Both the position numbers and the translations under genes were made by a program. A stretch of DNA of 64,000 nt from Colwellia sp. M166 (GTDB lineage Bacteria > Pseudomonadota > Gammaproteobacteria > Enterobacterales > Alteromonadaceae): positions 1,178,001 through 1,242,000 of the forward strand of contig NZ_CP040755.1 in assembly GCF_024585285.1 (NCBI RefSeq), in the 5' to 3' direction. The notes beneath the pieces were generated by a model. It was not told the DNA's origin, made no database searches, and was given only the letters and a program-made list of their open reading frames with translations. Below are positions 21,236 to 32,066 of the stretch, one piece after another (the stretch's first letter is position 1; each line of letters begins with the position of its first letter).

Positions 21236-22117
21236 TTAATCCCTTAAAGTGTGGCCGGTAAGTTTTAAAAATAAATCATCCAAGTTCGGTGATTTAACAT
21301 GCAAACCTGTTAATGAAATTTTCTCTGACAGTAAAAGCGTTATCGTAGCTTCAACATCTGTTGTGGTAATTTCAACTTGCTGTTCATCTACTTGCCAGTT
21401 ATTTCGCTGACACAGCTCACTAGGTACTTGCTCAGCAGGTAAATAGATAAACACTTCATCAAAATGTTGGTTAAGTAATTGCCTTGGTGTACCACGAGCG
21501 ATCACTTGACCATGATCCATAATCAGCACGTCATCACACAATTGCTGTGCTTCGTCCATATAATGGGTTGTTAACACAACGGTTTTATCACGCGCTTTAA
21601 TATTTTTAATTAATTGCCAAAAATTACGTCTAGCTTGTGGATCAAGGCCGGTGGTCGGTTCATCAAGAAAGACAATGTCGGGATCATTAATCAACGCTAG
21701 TGCGAGCAATAGTCGTTGACGTTGCCCACCTGAAAGCAAACGATTGTCACGGTCTAAAAACTCACTCAAGTCACATAATTCAATAAGTTCATTATGTGGC
21801 ACCGTGTGCTGATAAAACGAGGTAAATAGGTTTAAAGTTTCTTTAACGGTCAGAAAGTCTTGCAAGGCAGTATGCTGAAACTGAATGCCTATTTGCTGCG
21901 ACATTGACTCATCGATAGGCTTATCATAATAGAAAACCTCACCCTTAGTCGCTTTAATAATACCTTCCATAATTTCTATGGTGGTGGTTTTACCCGCGCC
22001 ATTCGGCCCTAATAAGCCAAAACAATGGCCTTTCTGAATAGCAAAGTTAATATTGTCTACCGCAATAATATCTTTATAACTCTTAGTTAAGTTTTCAACA
22101 CGAATAACTTCTTGCAT
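21236..22117 (-). CDS. ABC exporter ATP-binding protein
   Basis: 293 aa. Walker A GPNGAGKTTT near residue 39, Q-loop in GIQFQHTALQD, signature LLSGGQRQRLLLAL, Walker B IVFLDEPTTGLDP, H-loop TTHYMDEA. The C-terminal 80 residues form the extension typical of NatA/CcmA-like drug or ion exporters. It is the first gene of the exporter pair and is divergent from the Fur-box-associated small genes. Confidence 0.9.
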   Translation of the reverse strand: MQEVIRVENLTKSYKDIIAVDNINFAIQKGHCFGLLGPNGAGKTTTIEIMEGIIKATKGEVFYYDKPIDESMSQQIGIQFQHTALQDFLTVKETLNLFTSFYQHTVPHNELIELCDLSEFLDRDNRLLSGGQRQRLLLALALINDPDIVFLDEPTTGLDPQARRNFWQLIKNIKARDKTVVLTTHYMDEAQQLCDDVLIMDHGQVIARGTPRQLLNQHFDEVFIYLPAEQVPSELCQRNNWQVDEQQVEITTTDVEATITLLLSEKISLTGLHVKSPNLDDLFLKLTGHTLRD

Positions 22118-22192
22118 GGCGCACCTCTATGAAACCTAAGCAGTATTCTAACGGTTGATGATAAATATTAATATCAGAATTCAGATATTTTA

Positions 22193-22215
22193 CAAATGAT
22201 AACAATTATCATTTG
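22193..22215 (+). promoter_or_regulatory. Fur box
   Basis: CAAATGATAA and TTATCATTTG form a perfect inverted repeat around CAA. It fits the Fur consensus of GATAAT-type hexamers. It lies 81 bases upstream of the first small gene and 76 bases upstream of the divergent exporter ATPase start, so iron could regulate either direction. Confidence 0.82.
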
Positions 22216-22273
22216 CATCAAGTTGTTTTTTCAACTATTGTTTTTAACGAAATAGCTTTCACGAGGAATGATG

Positions 22274-22468
22274 ATGGGATTTAGACAAGTGAATGACGGA
22301 TGTAATGGCAGAGCCCAAGTTGAAATATCAGCAGATTTATTAGCGCAATTAATTACTTCAGGCGCACTAACAGGTAATGACTGTCGATGCCTAGACAATA
22401 ATGCCCGTAAAACATTATGGCAATGTTTACTGAACTTAAGTGCGAATATACCAACAAGGGAGTTGTAA
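22274..22468 (+). CDS. Small Fur-box-associated protein 1
   Basis: 64 aa from the third of three successive ATGs, the one correctly spaced (6 bases) from the GAGGA site. I recognise no named family. It contains a C-x-C pair (DCRCLDNNARKTLW) plus two further Cys, which could bind iron or another metal. The Fur box upstream suggests induction under iron limitation. It ends 1 base before the next small gene starts, so the two are translationally coupled. Confidence 0.65.
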   Translation: MGFRQVNDGCNGRAQVEISADLLAQLITSGALTGNDCRCLDNNARKTLWQCLLNLSANIPTREL

Positions 22469-22469
22469 C

Positions 22470-22691
22470 ATGAAAACTGAATCGGTCACGGTTGAACTTG
22501 ACTGCTTAGAAGCTTGGTTAGAGAATTTTATCTCTAGCTATAATCAATCCGGTAACAAACAGCTATTGGCAAAAATATGTGCTGCTATCAATGCCATAAT
22601 TCAACATGACGATTTTGAGAAAGTCGCGGATAGTCATTGTAGTTACCTTAAAATGCAAAATTATTGGTTATGGCGTTATCAAATCGCTTAA
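22470..22691 (+). CDS. Small Fur-box-associated protein 2
   Basis: 73 aa beginning at the ATG after AGGGAGTTGTAAC; an upstream in-frame ATG overlaps gene 1 and is less likely. The sequence is acidic at the N-terminus (ESVTVELDCLEAWLENFISS) and appears wholly helical. No family recognised. It follows gene 1 within 1 base and its stop abuts the 3' end of convergent tmcA. Confidence 0.65.
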   Translation: MKTESVTVELDCLEAWLENFISSYNQSGNKQLLAKICAAINAIIQHDDFEKVADSHCSYLKMQNYWLWRYQIA

Positions 22692-22701
22692 ACAAACGGG
22701 T

Positions 22702-25005
22702 TTAGTGTTTATGTGCGCTTATATAATGAATCAACTGTTGGTTTAAAGCTTTTTTACCAGTAAATGCATAATGTTGACAAACTTGTTCAACACTGTGCTT
22801 TTGCAAAATACGGGCAATTAACGGTAATACTTCGGTATTAAACTGCTCGGTACAATGTCTTATTAACCATTGATGTAGGGCATAAACACAGCTACTAAAT
22901 TGTCGTTGCCCTGAGATAAAGTCATTAACGCTTTGTTCAAGATCATTGCTCAGCGCTAGTTTTTTCAAGCCACAATTAGCATTGAGGACCTGCCAGACAA
23001 ACTTTGTCGGCAAAAATTTAAATTCATCCGACAACCAATAGTCAAATTGTTGATAAAACTGTGCGCTTATTGCTTGTTGCGTACCTTCAGCATTTGGCAT
23101 CAATGCTTTAGTCACGATACAAGAATGCTCTCCACTGGCTTTATCTTTACTAAAGCCAACTCGTGCAACATTAAACCCTGCTTGTTGCCAAAATTTAAGT
23201 AGACTCGCATTACCGGCAAAACTGGCGCCGATAAAATCTATGCCTTGCTCGATCATATTATTTTCAATAGCTCCTAGGAAGTATCCACCTAAACCCTGGC
23301 CTTGAAATTGAGGATGTATAGCAATACGCATGACGCGTTGATAACGATAATTAAAGCTATCTTTAATGCCACAATGGGTCAGCAAAGACTGCGGTAAAAA
23401 CTGATCACGCAAACGTCGTTGGTTTTCCCGTACAAGCTTAACAAGGCTTTTATCGGCTCCCCCTTCTCGCATAAGCATAACCACCCCCAAAATATCACTT
23501 TCACGCCTGAGTATAAATAATGATATAGCCGTATTATTTAGCAGCAGTTTTACGTCACTAGGGGATGTTTGATAGTGAGCTGTTACTAACACGGCGAATA
23601 TTTGTTGTAGAAGCGCCTCATTTTGTAATAACTGCGTTTTACTAACAGACTCTATTGTGACATTTTCCTGCTCAATCAAAGCAAGCTTTTGTTGTCTATG
23701 TCTATCAGCAAAGCTTTTGACACTAATTGAGCTATTGTCATAACTGGGTAATTTGGCGTTAAGTAAACAACTGGTAAAAACAAATTGTTCAAGCGGGTCA
23801 TCATCAGCCCAACGAATAGCCTGATGAATATGTAGATTGCGCCAATTAGGCATTAAGCGTTGTAAAACTAAGCGAAACTTAATACTAAAGCCGCGCCCGG
23901 CGCCTTCATAACCGTGCACAGTGCTAGCGAAAATTAAACGATGATAATGCTCAAGTAGTTGCTGTAAAAGATAAACCGGCAATGCAGCGGCCTCATCAAC
24001 CATAACGATATTAGCAACAGGCCGTTCTTTTAAGATGACATCGATAGGATAAAAAATAATACGGCCATTATCATGTTCAACACGTGTACCTTGTAGACTA
24101 GCGCAAGGTAAATGAGCAGTAACTTGATTAAAAAACACCTTCAGTGCTTGTTTACTTGCTGCGGTAATGATGATGTTAATAGGTTGTTTAGCATGGAGTA
24201 ACATTTGACACGCGGCTAGCGCTAATGCTGAAGACTTACCCCGTCCACGATCAGCGGTTAACACTAAAGGTCTATCCCTATGGCCGTACAAAACTTTCAG
24301 CATAGCGTCTACGGCTAAAACCTGCTCTTGAGTAACACAGCCATATGGCAAATCCGTAACTTGTTCAGCAGCCGTTAATTTCTGGGCATATAGCTTACTT
24401 TCTGGTGCAGTTACCTGAGTACTCAATGTTATTGTTTTGACGCCCAGTTCAACGCTTTCATTAATAGCTAATTCTTCAGGCAGTTCAGGCAGCGACAATG
24501 CATTTTGCTTTATTAAATAACTATGTTTATCTGACAACTGCTTTAAAAAGCGCTGAAGAAAAAAATCCGTCGATTGCTGTTCATTAAGCGCTCTAATTTG
24601 ACAAGGCGTTAATAACAATATAAGCACGCCACCGGCAACTAAGGTGCCAGTAAGTGCAGCAAAAGCATCAACATCAAAATCACAATGAGTATCGCTAACG
24701 TTAAGCTTCTGTCCGGCATTAAAAACGACAACATGCTGCTCTGTGCCCAAATACTGGCGATAGTTCTTGCGATTAACTGAGAGCAGTTGTTCATGCACAT
24801 TTGCATTGAGATCATCGCCATAAACAAGACCTTGGCATGGTTGGCTATGACGCGAACTACTCAATAGTACCGTCAAACTTGTATTAATATATTGAGTCGT
24901 CCAATGCTCATCACCAACTAAAACAACTAAGCTGCGCCAACGTTTATTCTGTGTAAATTGCGCTAATTGCTCACACCAATGTGCAAATTTTTCTTTCAAC
25001 ATCAA
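22702..25005 (-). CDS. tmcA: tRNA(Met) cytidine acetyltransferase TmcA
   Basis: 767 aa. Makes N4-acetylcytidine at the wobble position 34 of elongator tRNA-Met, using acetyl-CoA and ATP. N-terminal domain (residues 1-190), then an RNA-helicase-like module with Walker A ADRGRGKSSALALA and DEAA-type Walker B (MVDEAAALPVYLL). A GNAT acetyltransferase domain has IHPQFQGQGLGGYFLGAIE and the tail is helical. Length and order are normal for the family. Confidence 0.95.
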   Translation of the reverse strand: MMLKEKFAHWCEQLAQFTQNKRWRSLVVLVGDEHWTTQYINTSLTVLLSSSRHSQPCQGLVYGDDLNANVHEQLLSVNRKNYRQYLGTEQHVVVFNAGQKLNVSDTHCDFDVDAFAALTGTLVAGGVLILLLTPCQIRALNEQQSTDFFLQRFLKQLSDKHSYLIKQNALSLPELPEELAINESVELGVKTITLSTQVTAPESKLYAQKLTAAEQVTDLPYGCVTQEQVLAVDAMLKVLYGHRDRPLVLTADRGRGKSSALALAACQMLLHAKQPINIIITAASKQALKVFFNQVTAHLPCASLQGTRVEHDNGRIIFYPIDVILKERPVANIVMVDEAAALPVYLLQQLLEHYHRLIFASTVHGYEGAGRGFSIKFRLVLQRLMPNWRNLHIHQAIRWADDDPLEQFVFTSCLLNAKLPSYDNSSISVKSFADRHRQQKLALIEQENVTIESVSKTQLLQNEALLQQIFAVLVTAHYQTSPSDVKLLLNNTAISLFILRRESDILGVVMLMREGGADKSLVKLVRENQRRLRDQFLPQSLLTHCGIKDSFNYRYQRVMRIAIHPQFQGQGLGGYFLGAIENNMIEQGIDFIGASFAGNASLLKFWQQAGFNVARVGFSKDKASGEHSCIVTKALMPNAEGTQQAISAQFYQQFDYWLSDEFKFLPTKFVWQVLNANCGLKKLALSNDLEQSVNDFISGQRQFSSCVYALHQWLIRHCTEQFNTEVLPLIARILQKHSVEQVCQHYAFTGKKALNQQLIHYISAHKH

Positions 25006-25021
25006 TTTTAACCTTAAGAAG

Positions 25022-25381
25022 TATCTCGACTGTCGCCAAGTGTTATCAGTCTATCAGAGCACCAATCAAAGCTAAATATCTACGCTAAGGTAAAATCAGC
25101 ATATAAAAACAACATCTAGTACTTTGACGATAATATTTTTGTTGAAATGAAAAAATAATTAGTTGAAAATCCGCCGTTAGTTGCCTATGTTCAATTTATT
25201 AGTCTTCAGTATATGCCCTAAAATTATAGGTTAGTTATTTTTAAGATATGGTGAATTAAAAATACTGTGCAATATTGGCACTGAAATGCTCATGTAATTG
25301 AACAGTTGGCGAGCATTAAAACTTTATCAACCCTATTTATTGTAATTGCAGCACAGATTGTAAAAGCCGTAGGTATAAAAA
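25022..25381. other. Intergenic region, nothing recognised
   Basis: A/T-rich spacer between tmcA (leaving to the left) and the small PA3496-like gene. Probably holds both promoters. No repeat or RNA gene seen. Confidence 0.5.
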
Positions 25382-25561
25382 ATGAACGACGATTTAACAG
25401 ATGACATGTCCCCAGCGGCAGACCATGAAAGTTATGACGAAGACCTGCCTAAAGGAGAAAAGGCAACACATAACAGTGAAGTTAGAAGACGCATTGATGA
25501 CCTATTAGAGAGGAAACGCCTAAAAGAGTTATTAGACGACTCTGATGATTGGGATATTTGA
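25382..25561 (+). CDS. PA3496-like small acidic protein
   Basis: 59 aa: an acidic N-terminus (MNDDLTDDMSPAADHESYDE) and a C-terminal helix EVRRRIDDLLERKRLKELLDD ending DDWDI (read in parts). That helix pattern is characteristic of the PA3496 family of very small gammaproteobacterial proteins of unclear function, annotated as putative envelope integrity proteins. The start follows AAAA and lacks a strong ribosome site. Confidence 0.72.
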   Translation: MNDDLTDDMSPAADHESYDEDLPKGEKATHNSEVRRRIDDLLERKRLKELLDDSDDWDI

Positions 25562-25889
25562 TCAATAACATTATCAAGGTTACATTTTTCTAGTGAGGCA
25601 CTAATCTAAATCTACAATCGAAAAGGTCTGCATCGCTGGCTATTGTTGCGCTAAACCAAACAATGGCTGTCACTTTGCTTACCTTTTTATTAAGGCAAAC
25701 TTCAATAGCGTTTAAGCGCTTATTTATCGAAAGTTATTTAATTTGATTTTCCGGTAAGCTGCTGTTATTTTCGCACACTATCATTAAGTTTTTTCAAAAT
25801 TATCAGCAAAAAATTGATAGTAAATATTTGTTTCTAATGCAAAGCTGATATCATTAAGCTAACACTCTCACTGCCTAACCATCGACGTT
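25562..25889. other. Intergenic region, nothing recognised
   Basis: 328 bases before pdxH, A/T rich, presumably the pdxH promoter. No repeat element or RNA gene identified. Confidence 0.5.
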
Positions 25890-26543
25890 ATGACTTTATT
25901 TGAAAAACTACGCTGCCTACTTACCTTTGGTCAAGGCGTTGCCCTACCATTGCCACCGATTGATGAAAATGCCGATCCGCTAGCGCTCTTTAAACTTTGG
26001 TTTGATGAGGCCCATAAATCAGGCATTTTATTACCGGAAGCAATGTCAGTTAGTAGCGTTAGTCATAATGGTCAGCCTAGTTGTCGCATGGTGCTATTAA
26101 AAGAGTTTAATCACGATGGTTTTATTTTTTATAGTAATTACGCGAGCCGAAAAAGTCATGAGCTAAGTAACAATGACAAAATTGCTTTGTTATTTCACTG
26201 GAATGTTCTACAACGTCAAATTCGCATCGAAGGTTGTGTTGAACAAGTGAGTGCGGAACAATCAGCGAAATACTTTCATAGTAGAGATAGAGGCAGTCAA
26301 ATTGGTGCTTGGGCATCAAAACAAAGCAGTAAACTGCAAACAGCAACTGAGCTTGCTGACAACGTTGAGTACTACACGCAAAAATTTGCTGGCCAAGAAG
26401 TTCCTTTACCTGAATTTTGGGGCGGCTGGCGGGTAAAGCCTAACTATATAGAATTTTGGCAAGGACGAGCAAGTCGATTACATGATCGCGTGTGCTTTGA
26501 AAAGTCAGCTTCCGGTTGGGATAACTTTAAATTACAGCCCTAA
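25890..26543 (+). CDS. pdxH: Pyridoxine/pyridoxamine 5'-phosphate oxidase
   Basis: 217 aa, normal length. FMN-dependent oxidation of PNP or PMP to pyridoxal phosphate. Family motifs are SCRMVLLKEFNHDGFIFYSNY, SRKSHEL, RQIRIEGCVEQ, RDRGSQIGAWASKQS, and the C-terminal RASRLHDR with the phosphate-binding Arg residues (cited in parts). The gene stands alone; a short repeat-element copy follows 18 bases after its stop. Confidence 0.97.
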   Translation: MTLFEKLRCLLTFGQGVALPLPPIDENADPLALFKLWFDEAHKSGILLPEAMSVSSVSHNGQPSCRMVLLKEFNHDGFIFYSNYASRKSHELSNNDKIALLFHWNVLQRQIRIEGCVEQVSAEQSAKYFHSRDRGSQIGAWASKQSSKLQTATELADNVEYYTQKFAGQEVPLPEFWGGWRVKPNYIEFWQGRASRLHDRVCFEKSASGWDNFKLQP

Positions 26544-27046
26544 TTAGCCTTATTGGATATTATACCAAGTCTAGTAAGTTTGTTCACTGAGAGGGAAGAA
26601 ACTGAGTAGAATTGGTATAACAATATAGTTAACCCCAGTTCGGGTTATCTATACTTGTATTAAACCATTAATCTTATGTATTTAAAGCTCCTCATTTGCT
26701 CGCCTATAAAACCTCACCTGTAAAGTAACTAACACTAAATTAACAAGATTAACATAATTCTATTGCTTCAAGCTGATAAAATTAAGTATATTAGTTATGC
26801 ATTTAAGAAATTCTTACCTTTATTATCAAACAGTGACAACTTTATACAGTCATCAGTAAGATTAATTTTAAGAACTATTCTCTCATTATTCTAATAACAA
26901 GAGAGGATCATAAATTTCAAAGGGATGGGCGCAAGAAGGAAAATATTAGTATTGCTCAATGTAGACAATATTTATCAACTAAATGTGGTAATCATCATCA
27001 CAATTTAACGATAAATTGTATTAAATCTAAACTCGGGCGACTAACT
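26544..27046. other. Intergenic region with a minimal repeat copy
   Basis: Contains the 59-bp minimal element (26561-26619) and, 11 bases later, a small inverted repeat AACCC-N6-GGGTT (26631-26646). The remaining 400 bases are A/T rich and lead to the chemoreceptor gene. No gene seen. Confidence 0.6.
26561..26619. repeat. Minimal (ends-only) copy of the ATACCAA element
   Basis: TATACCAAGTCTAGTAAGTT at one end and GAGTAGAATTGGTATA at the other are joined by about 20 bases. The copy carries both termini but has lost the central ORF-bearing part. It is bounded by TATA on both sides. Confidence 0.8.
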
Positions 27047-28591
27047 ATGAGCAAAGAGAAATTATTTAACCAATCTGAGATTTTATTATCAACCACAACT
27101 ACTGACAGTCACATTAAATACGCAAATAAAAACTTCTGTGATATAGCCGGTTATACGCTCGAAGAATTAAAAGGCAACCCTCACAATATGGTTCGCCATC
27201 CCGATATGCCCAAAGAGGCATTTAAAAATTTATGGTCATTTATTCAAGCTGGAAAGCCTTGGATGGGGCCGGTTAAAAATAAATGTAAAAATGGCGACTA
27301 TTACTGGGTGAACGCTTTTGTAACGCCGATTAAAGATAGCTCAGGGAAAGTGAATGAGTATCAATCGGTACGAACTTTACCAGAGCGAGATGTTATCGAC
27401 AGAACAATTAAAGTCTACTCACAACTTAAAGAAAATAAACAGCCTAGTGTTTTAAAATATCAAACAGATATAACTTTATGGATCCAGTTGATATTAATAC
27501 TGCTTTCAGCTTTATCAGCAGGCTCCGTTTTATTTTCCGAGACTAATTATTTTATTAGCCTTTCTATGCTATTAATTTCTTTAATCGGTACTGCAGTGTT
27601 TAGTTTTTGGCGAAAGAAATATAAACAAGTGGTTAATGACGCAAAAGCGATTTATGACAACTCCTTAATGGCTTATTTATACTCTGGAAACAATGATGAT
27701 ATTGGTACGATTAATTTAGCAATTCAAATGAAGCAGGCTGAACTCAAGGCAATTATTGGCAGAGTAACCGATGATTCTGAAAGTATTACTGAAATTGCTC
27801 AGCAATCGGCCAAAAGAGGCGAAGATGTAGCAAGTATTTTGAGCTCTCAAAAAAGTGAAACAGATCAAGTAGCGACTGCAATTACTCAAATGTCAGCAAC
27901 AGTACAAGAAATTGCTCAAGTCGTTATACAGGCATCAGAGGCAGCACAACAAGGGCTAGAAATAAGTGCGAATGGACAGGCTGTAGTTTCAACAACGGTT
28001 GAAGCAATTAGTGAATTATCAAACCAATTAACGGAAGTCGAGAGTAACATTACTCGCCTGATCAATGGCACTAAGTCAATTGAAACTGTTTTAAATGAGA
28101 TCAGCAGCATTGCTGATCAAACTAACCTTTTAGCCTTAAATGCAGCCATAGAAGCGGCAAGAGCTGGTGAACAGGGTCGAGGTTTTGCCGTTGTTGCTGA
28201 AGAAGTGAGAGCCTTAGCCTTAAGATCGCAACAGTCAACAGAGGAAATAAGTAAATTGCTAGGACTACTTCAAAAAGAATCGTCCTCTGCAACTCTTGCT
28301 ATGGATAAAGGTAATAAACTTTCTGAAAACTGTGTGGAACTTGCCAGAGAAACAGGTGAAACTTTAAATAAAATAAACACTGAAATTACTGAGCTAGCTA
28401 ACATTAATGCCCAAATTGCAACCTCAGTTGAAGAGCAATCGGTTGTAACAGAGCAAGTTAACCAAAATATAGTTTCTATCAGCGATATGTCGACAGAAAG
28501 CGAAATACATGGTCGAGAATCGGTAACACTCAGTGATACTTTATTAACGCGATTAAATGAACAGCATAGTTTGATTGGGCAATTTAGATAA
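27047..28591 (+). CDS. PAS-domain methyl-accepting chemotaxis protein (Aer-like)
   Basis: 514 aa. An N-terminal PAS domain (residues 10-120: [53 protein letters not shown]) closely follows the Aer pattern and probably binds FAD. Two hydrophobic segments (about 146-164 and 168-187) anchor it. The signalling domain contains the highly conserved hairpin tip [37 protein letters not shown] (cited by position, about residues 355-391). It probably senses redox state or oxygen and signals to CheA/CheW. No chemotaxis genes are adjacent. Confidence 0.93.
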   Translation: MSKEKLFNQSEILLSTTTTDSHIKYANKNFCDIAGYTLEELKGNPHNMVRHPDMPKEAFKNLWSFIQAGKPWMGPVKNKCKNGDYYWVNAFVTPIKDSSGKVNEYQSVRTLPERDVIDRTIKVYSQLKENKQPSVLKYQTDITLWIQLILILLSALSAGSVLFSETNYFISLSMLLISLIGTAVFSFWRKKYKQVVNDAKAIYDNSLMAYLYSGNNDDIGTINLAIQMKQAELKAIIGRVTDDSESITEIAQQSAKRGEDVASILSSQKSETDQVATAITQMSATVQEIAQVVIQASEAAQQGLEISANGQAVVSTTVEAISELSNQLTEVESNITRLINGTKSIETVLNEISSIADQTNLLALNAAIEAARAGEQGRGFAVVAEEVRALALRSQQSTEEISKLLGLLQKESSSATLAMDKGNKLSENCVELARETGETLNKINTEITELANINAQIATSVEEQSVVTEQVNQNIVSISDMSTESEIHGRESVTLSDTLLTRLNEQHSLIGQFR

Positions 28592-28758
28592 AAATAAAGT
28601 CATTATCTATGATCTTATAAGCATTGCTTTAGTTGCACTCAACATAGCAATCATATATCCAGGTGCAATGATTAATTTTTTACCCACTAAGTTTTTAAGG
28701 GGCTATAGATTGACATAGCAAGATATGCTCGTCATTAAACAGCTTAAAGCTAGAGATA

Positions 28759-28800
28759 AAAAAACGTACACACTATGCTATATAATGTGTACGTTTTGAT
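28759..28800 (-). terminator. Strong terminator of the oad operon
   Basis: AAAACGTACACA (28761-28772) and TGTGTACGTTTT (28786-28797) form a 12-bp perfect stem; on the minus strand a T7 run follows. It lies 60 bases beyond the oadB stop and could also end transcription of the chemoreceptor gene. Confidence 0.85.
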
Positions 28801-28860
28801 ATTAAAAATTATAACTGTCTAACCTACCACATACGAAGAGACATGTTTTTAGCTATGCCA

Positions 28861-29991
28861 CTAACCAACTAAAGCTAACAAAATACCGGCGGCAACTGCT
28901 GAGCCTAGGACACCAGCAACATTTGGTCCCATAGCATGCATCAGTAAGAAGTTATGAGGGTTTGCCTCTAAGCCTACTTTATTAGCAACACGTGCCGCCA
29001 TTGGTACTGCAGATACCCCCGCCGCACCAATGAGTGGATTAATTTTTTCTTTTGATATCCGGTTCATTAGCTTAGCCATAAGCACACCCGATGCGGTACC
29101 AATAGAAAACGCAACAGCACCAAGTGCTAATATACCTAGAGTTTCGACATTCAAAAATTTATCAGCACTCAATTTAGAACCAACACCTAAGCCTAAGAAA
29201 ATGGTTACTATGTTAATTAGCTCATTTTGCGCAGTAGAACTTAAACGGTCTACGACACCACACTCACGCATTAAATTACCTAAACAAAACATCCCAACTA
29301 GTGGCGTTGCTGCCGGTAAGAAAAATATCGTCATTAACAATACCGCTAATGGAAAGATAATTTTTTCAACACGCGTTACTGGCCGTAACTGAGCCATTTC
29401 AATTTTTCGCTCATCTTCTGTGGTTAACGCACGCATAATTGGCGGCTGAATAATCGGTACTAATGCCATGTATGAATATGCAGCTACCGCAATTGCACCT
29501 AATAATTCAGGTGCTAATTTTGATGCTAAAAATATCGCCGTTGGACCGTCAGCACCGCCAATAATAGCAATGGCTGAGGCATCTTTAAGCGAGAACTCAA
29601 AACCAGGAATCGCATTTAAGGCAATTGCGCCAAATAAAGTAGCAAAAATACCAAACTGAGCAGCAGCACCTAATAATAATGTTTTAGGGTTAGCAATCAA
29701 GGCGCCAAAGTCAGTCATAGCGCCAACCCCCATAAAGATCAATAACGGAAATATGCCGGTATCGATCCCTGCGTAATATATGTAATGCAGTAAACCACCA
29801 ACTTCAGAAAAGCCGGCAACGGGAATATTGGTTAAAATAGCGCCAAAGCCCATCGGGACTAATAATAGCGGTTCAAAGTTACGGGCAATAGCAAGATAAA
29901 GCAAACCACAACCAACCAGCATCATGATAACTTGGCCTAATTCAAAGTTCGCTAAACCCGTCGACATCCACAATAATTTTAATGATTCCAT
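28861..29991 (-). CDS. oadB: Oxaloacetate decarboxylase Na+ pump, beta subunit
   Basis: 376 aa, very hydrophobic, about nine to eleven membrane segments. The conserved region [41 protein letters not shown] (about residues 143-183) contains the Asp and polar residues of the Na+ channel. It couples decarboxylation of carboxybiotin to Na+ export across the inner membrane. It is the last gene of oadGAB, with 8 bases between it and oadA. Confidence 0.96.
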   Translation of the reverse strand: MESLKLLWMSTGLANFELGQVIMMLVGCGLLYLAIARNFEPLLLVPMGFGAILTNIPVAGFSEVGGLLHYIYYAGIDTGIFPLLIFMGVGAMTDFGALIANPKTLLLGAAAQFGIFATLFGAIALNAIPGFEFSLKDASAIAIIGGADGPTAIFLASKLAPELLGAIAVAAYSYMALVPIIQPPIMRALTTEDERKIEMAQLRPVTRVEKIIFPLAVLLMTIFFLPAATPLVGMFCLGNLMRECGVVDRLSSTAQNELINIVTIFLGLGVGSKLSADKFLNVETLGILALGAVAFSIGTASGVLMAKLMNRISKEKINPLIGAAGVSAVPMAARVANKVGLEANPHNFLLMHAMGPNVAGVLGSAVAAGILLALVG

Positions 29992-29999
29992 GAGATGTC

Positions 30000-31781
30000 C
30001 TATGCCAAACTCAACAATGTATCACCAACGGCGACTGAATCACCTTCTCGGGTGTAAATAGCAGAGATTTCACCGGCTTTAGTGGCACGGATCTCTGTTT
30101 CCATTTTCATCGCTTCCATAATGATCACCACTTCACCTTCTGCAACTTCATCACCTTCATTGACCAGTACTTTAAAAATATTACCTGCTAATGGCGCCTT
30201 TAACGGCTCTCCATCTGTTGAGCTTGCAACTGATGCTACAGCACTGTTAGCAGCTTGAATATGTTCAATTGAGCCGCCTGGTGCCACAACAACATCAAAA
30301 ACCTTACCATCAACACTTACCGCGTAACTTTCTTGCCCCGTGTTTGCTGAGCTAACAACAGGCGCAGCGGCAATAGCACTTTTAGCTGAGGCTTTCGTTG
30401 GTGCCGGCTCAAAAGCGTCAGGGTTATTACGATTTACTAAAAATTTCAAACCAATTTGTGGGAACAAAGCATATGTTAAGACATCATCAATCGTGTCTTC
30501 AGCTAAGCTGATATTCTTTTCATTGGCAATTTGTTGCAATTCAACCGACAACTTATCCATTTCAGGATCAAGTAAATCTGCAGGTCGACAGGTGATCGCT
30601 TCTTTGCCATCAAGTACTCGCGCTTGTAGCTCTGCATTTACCTTATCAGCCGTTTTACCATATTCGCCTTTTAAAACCCCGGCAGTCTCTTTAGTGATTG
30701 ATTTGTAACGCTCACCAGTGAGGACATTCAATACCGCTTGCGTACCAACAATCTGTGACGTTGGTGTAACTAATGGAATATAGCCAAGATCTTTACGTAC
30801 TTTTGGAATTTCGGTTAACACTTCATCAAGCTTATCAGCCGCACCTTGCTCTTTTAATTGGCTTTCCATGTTAGTCAACATGCCACCAGGTACTTGGGCT
30901 AATAAGATACGAGCATCTATACCACGTAAACTACCTTCAAACTGTGCGTATTTTTCTCGAACATCTCGAAAATAAGTAGCAACTTCTGCCAACTTAACCA
31001 TATCTAATCCAGTGTCACGCTGCGTCCCTTCAACGATAGAAACAATCGTTTCTGTTGGTGAATGACCGTAAGTCATACTCATTGATGAAATAGCGGTATC
31101 AATTACATCAATATCAGCATCAATAGCCTTCATATGGGTTGCCACGCTCAAACCTGTTGTCGCATGACAATGTAGTGCAATCGGTAAGGCAACCGTTTCT
31201 TTTAAGCGCCCAATAAGCTCGGCAGCATCGTATGGCTTTAATAAACCTGCCATATCTTTAATACATAATGAGTGAGCCCCCATATCTTCAAGTTGCTTAG
31301 CCATGGTAAGCCAACCATCAAGCGTATGAACTGGGCTTTCGGTATAGCTCAATGTACCTTGTGCATGGGCACCGACCTTTACCGCCGCTTTAATCGATGT
31401 TTCTAGGTTACGTACATCGTTCATGGCATCAAATATTCTAAAAACATCAATACCGTTAATATGAGCTCGCTCAACAAACTTCTCTACAACATCATCAGCA
31501 TAATGACGGTAGCCTAAAATATTTTGGCCACGAAAAAGCATTTGTTGCTTGGTTTTTGGCATGGCTTTTTTCAGTGCTCGAATGCGCTCCCAAGGATCTT
31601 CTCCTAAATAGCGGATACAAGAATCAAATGTCGCCCCACCCCAGGACTCAATTGACCAATAACCAATATCATCCATTTTAGCTGCAATGGGCAACATATC
31701 TTCTAAACGCAAACGTGTGGCAAGTAATGATTGATGGCCGTCGCGTAAAACGACTTCAGTTATTCCTAGGGGCTTGGTCAT
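30000..31781 (-). CDS. oadA: Oxaloacetate decarboxylase, alpha subunit
   Basis: 593 aa. The N-terminal carboxyltransferase domain begins [17 protein letters not shown] and includes the metal-binding HCHATTGLS segment. A linker rich in Ala/Pro (about residues 455-480) precedes the C-terminal biotinyl domain with the biotin-accepting Lys in [10 protein letters not shown]. It transfers CO2 from oxaloacetate to biotin, which OadB then decarboxylates to drive Na+ export. Confidence 0.97.
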   Translation of the reverse strand: MTKPLGITEVVLRDGHQSLLATRLRLEDMLPIAAKMDDIGYWSIESWGGATFDSCIRYLGEDPWERIRALKKAMPKTKQQMLFRGQNILGYRHYADDVVEKFVERAHINGIDVFRIFDAMNDVRNLETSIKAAVKVGAHAQGTLSYTESPVHTLDGWLTMAKQLEDMGAHSLCIKDMAGLLKPYDAAELIGRLKETVALPIALHCHATTGLSVATHMKAIDADIDVIDTAISSMSMTYGHSPTETIVSIVEGTQRDTGLDMVKLAEVATYFRDVREKYAQFEGSLRGIDARILLAQVPGGMLTNMESQLKEQGAADKLDEVLTEIPKVRKDLGYIPLVTPTSQIVGTQAVLNVLTGERYKSITKETAGVLKGEYGKTADKVNAELQARVLDGKEAITCRPADLLDPEMDKLSVELQQIANEKNISLAEDTIDDVLTYALFPQIGLKFLVNRNNPDAFEPAPTKASAKSAIAAAPVVSSANTGQESYAVSVDGKVFDVVVAPGGSIEHIQAANSAVASVASSTDGEPLKAPLAGNIFKVLVNEGDEVAEGEVVIIMEAMKMETEIRATKAGEISAIYTREGDSVAVGDTLLSLA

Positions 31782-31790
31782 GGTTATGTC

Positions 31791-32066
31791 CTATTTCTCT
31801 GTAGAGTGTTGTTGACGATATTGAGTAACAGCAGAAGAAATTGCTGCGACGACTGCCGGCGATACACCACCATTACCGTCTAGTTTTTTATTATTTCGTT
31901 TATTTGGCGCTCTACTTTCGATAATGGCATCTGGGTATTTTTTTGCCAACCTAACTAGCACCTCATTGATAAAAACAATCAATAAACCTAAAAAGGCAAA
32001 AACAAAGACCATTCCGGCTAGCATTAAAGTACCTGCTTCAATAAATAACGCTTGAAGATTTTCCAT
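31791..32066 (-). CDS. oadG: Oxaloacetate decarboxylase, gamma subunit
   Basis: 91 aa from the ATG at 32066 (MENLQALFIEAG), chosen because it gives the normal length and topology; an upstream frame adds 22 residues. One membrane helix (about residues 12-36), then a charged linker and a C-terminal region SPAVVAAISSAVTQYRQQH typical of OadG, which anchors and assembles the complex and binds Zn. First gene of the oadGAB operon. Confidence 0.92.
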   Translation of the reverse strand: MENLQALFIEAGTLMLAGMVFVFAFLGLLIVFINEVLVRLAKKYPDAIIESRAPNKRNNKKLDGNGGVSPAVVAAISSAVTQYRQQHSTEK

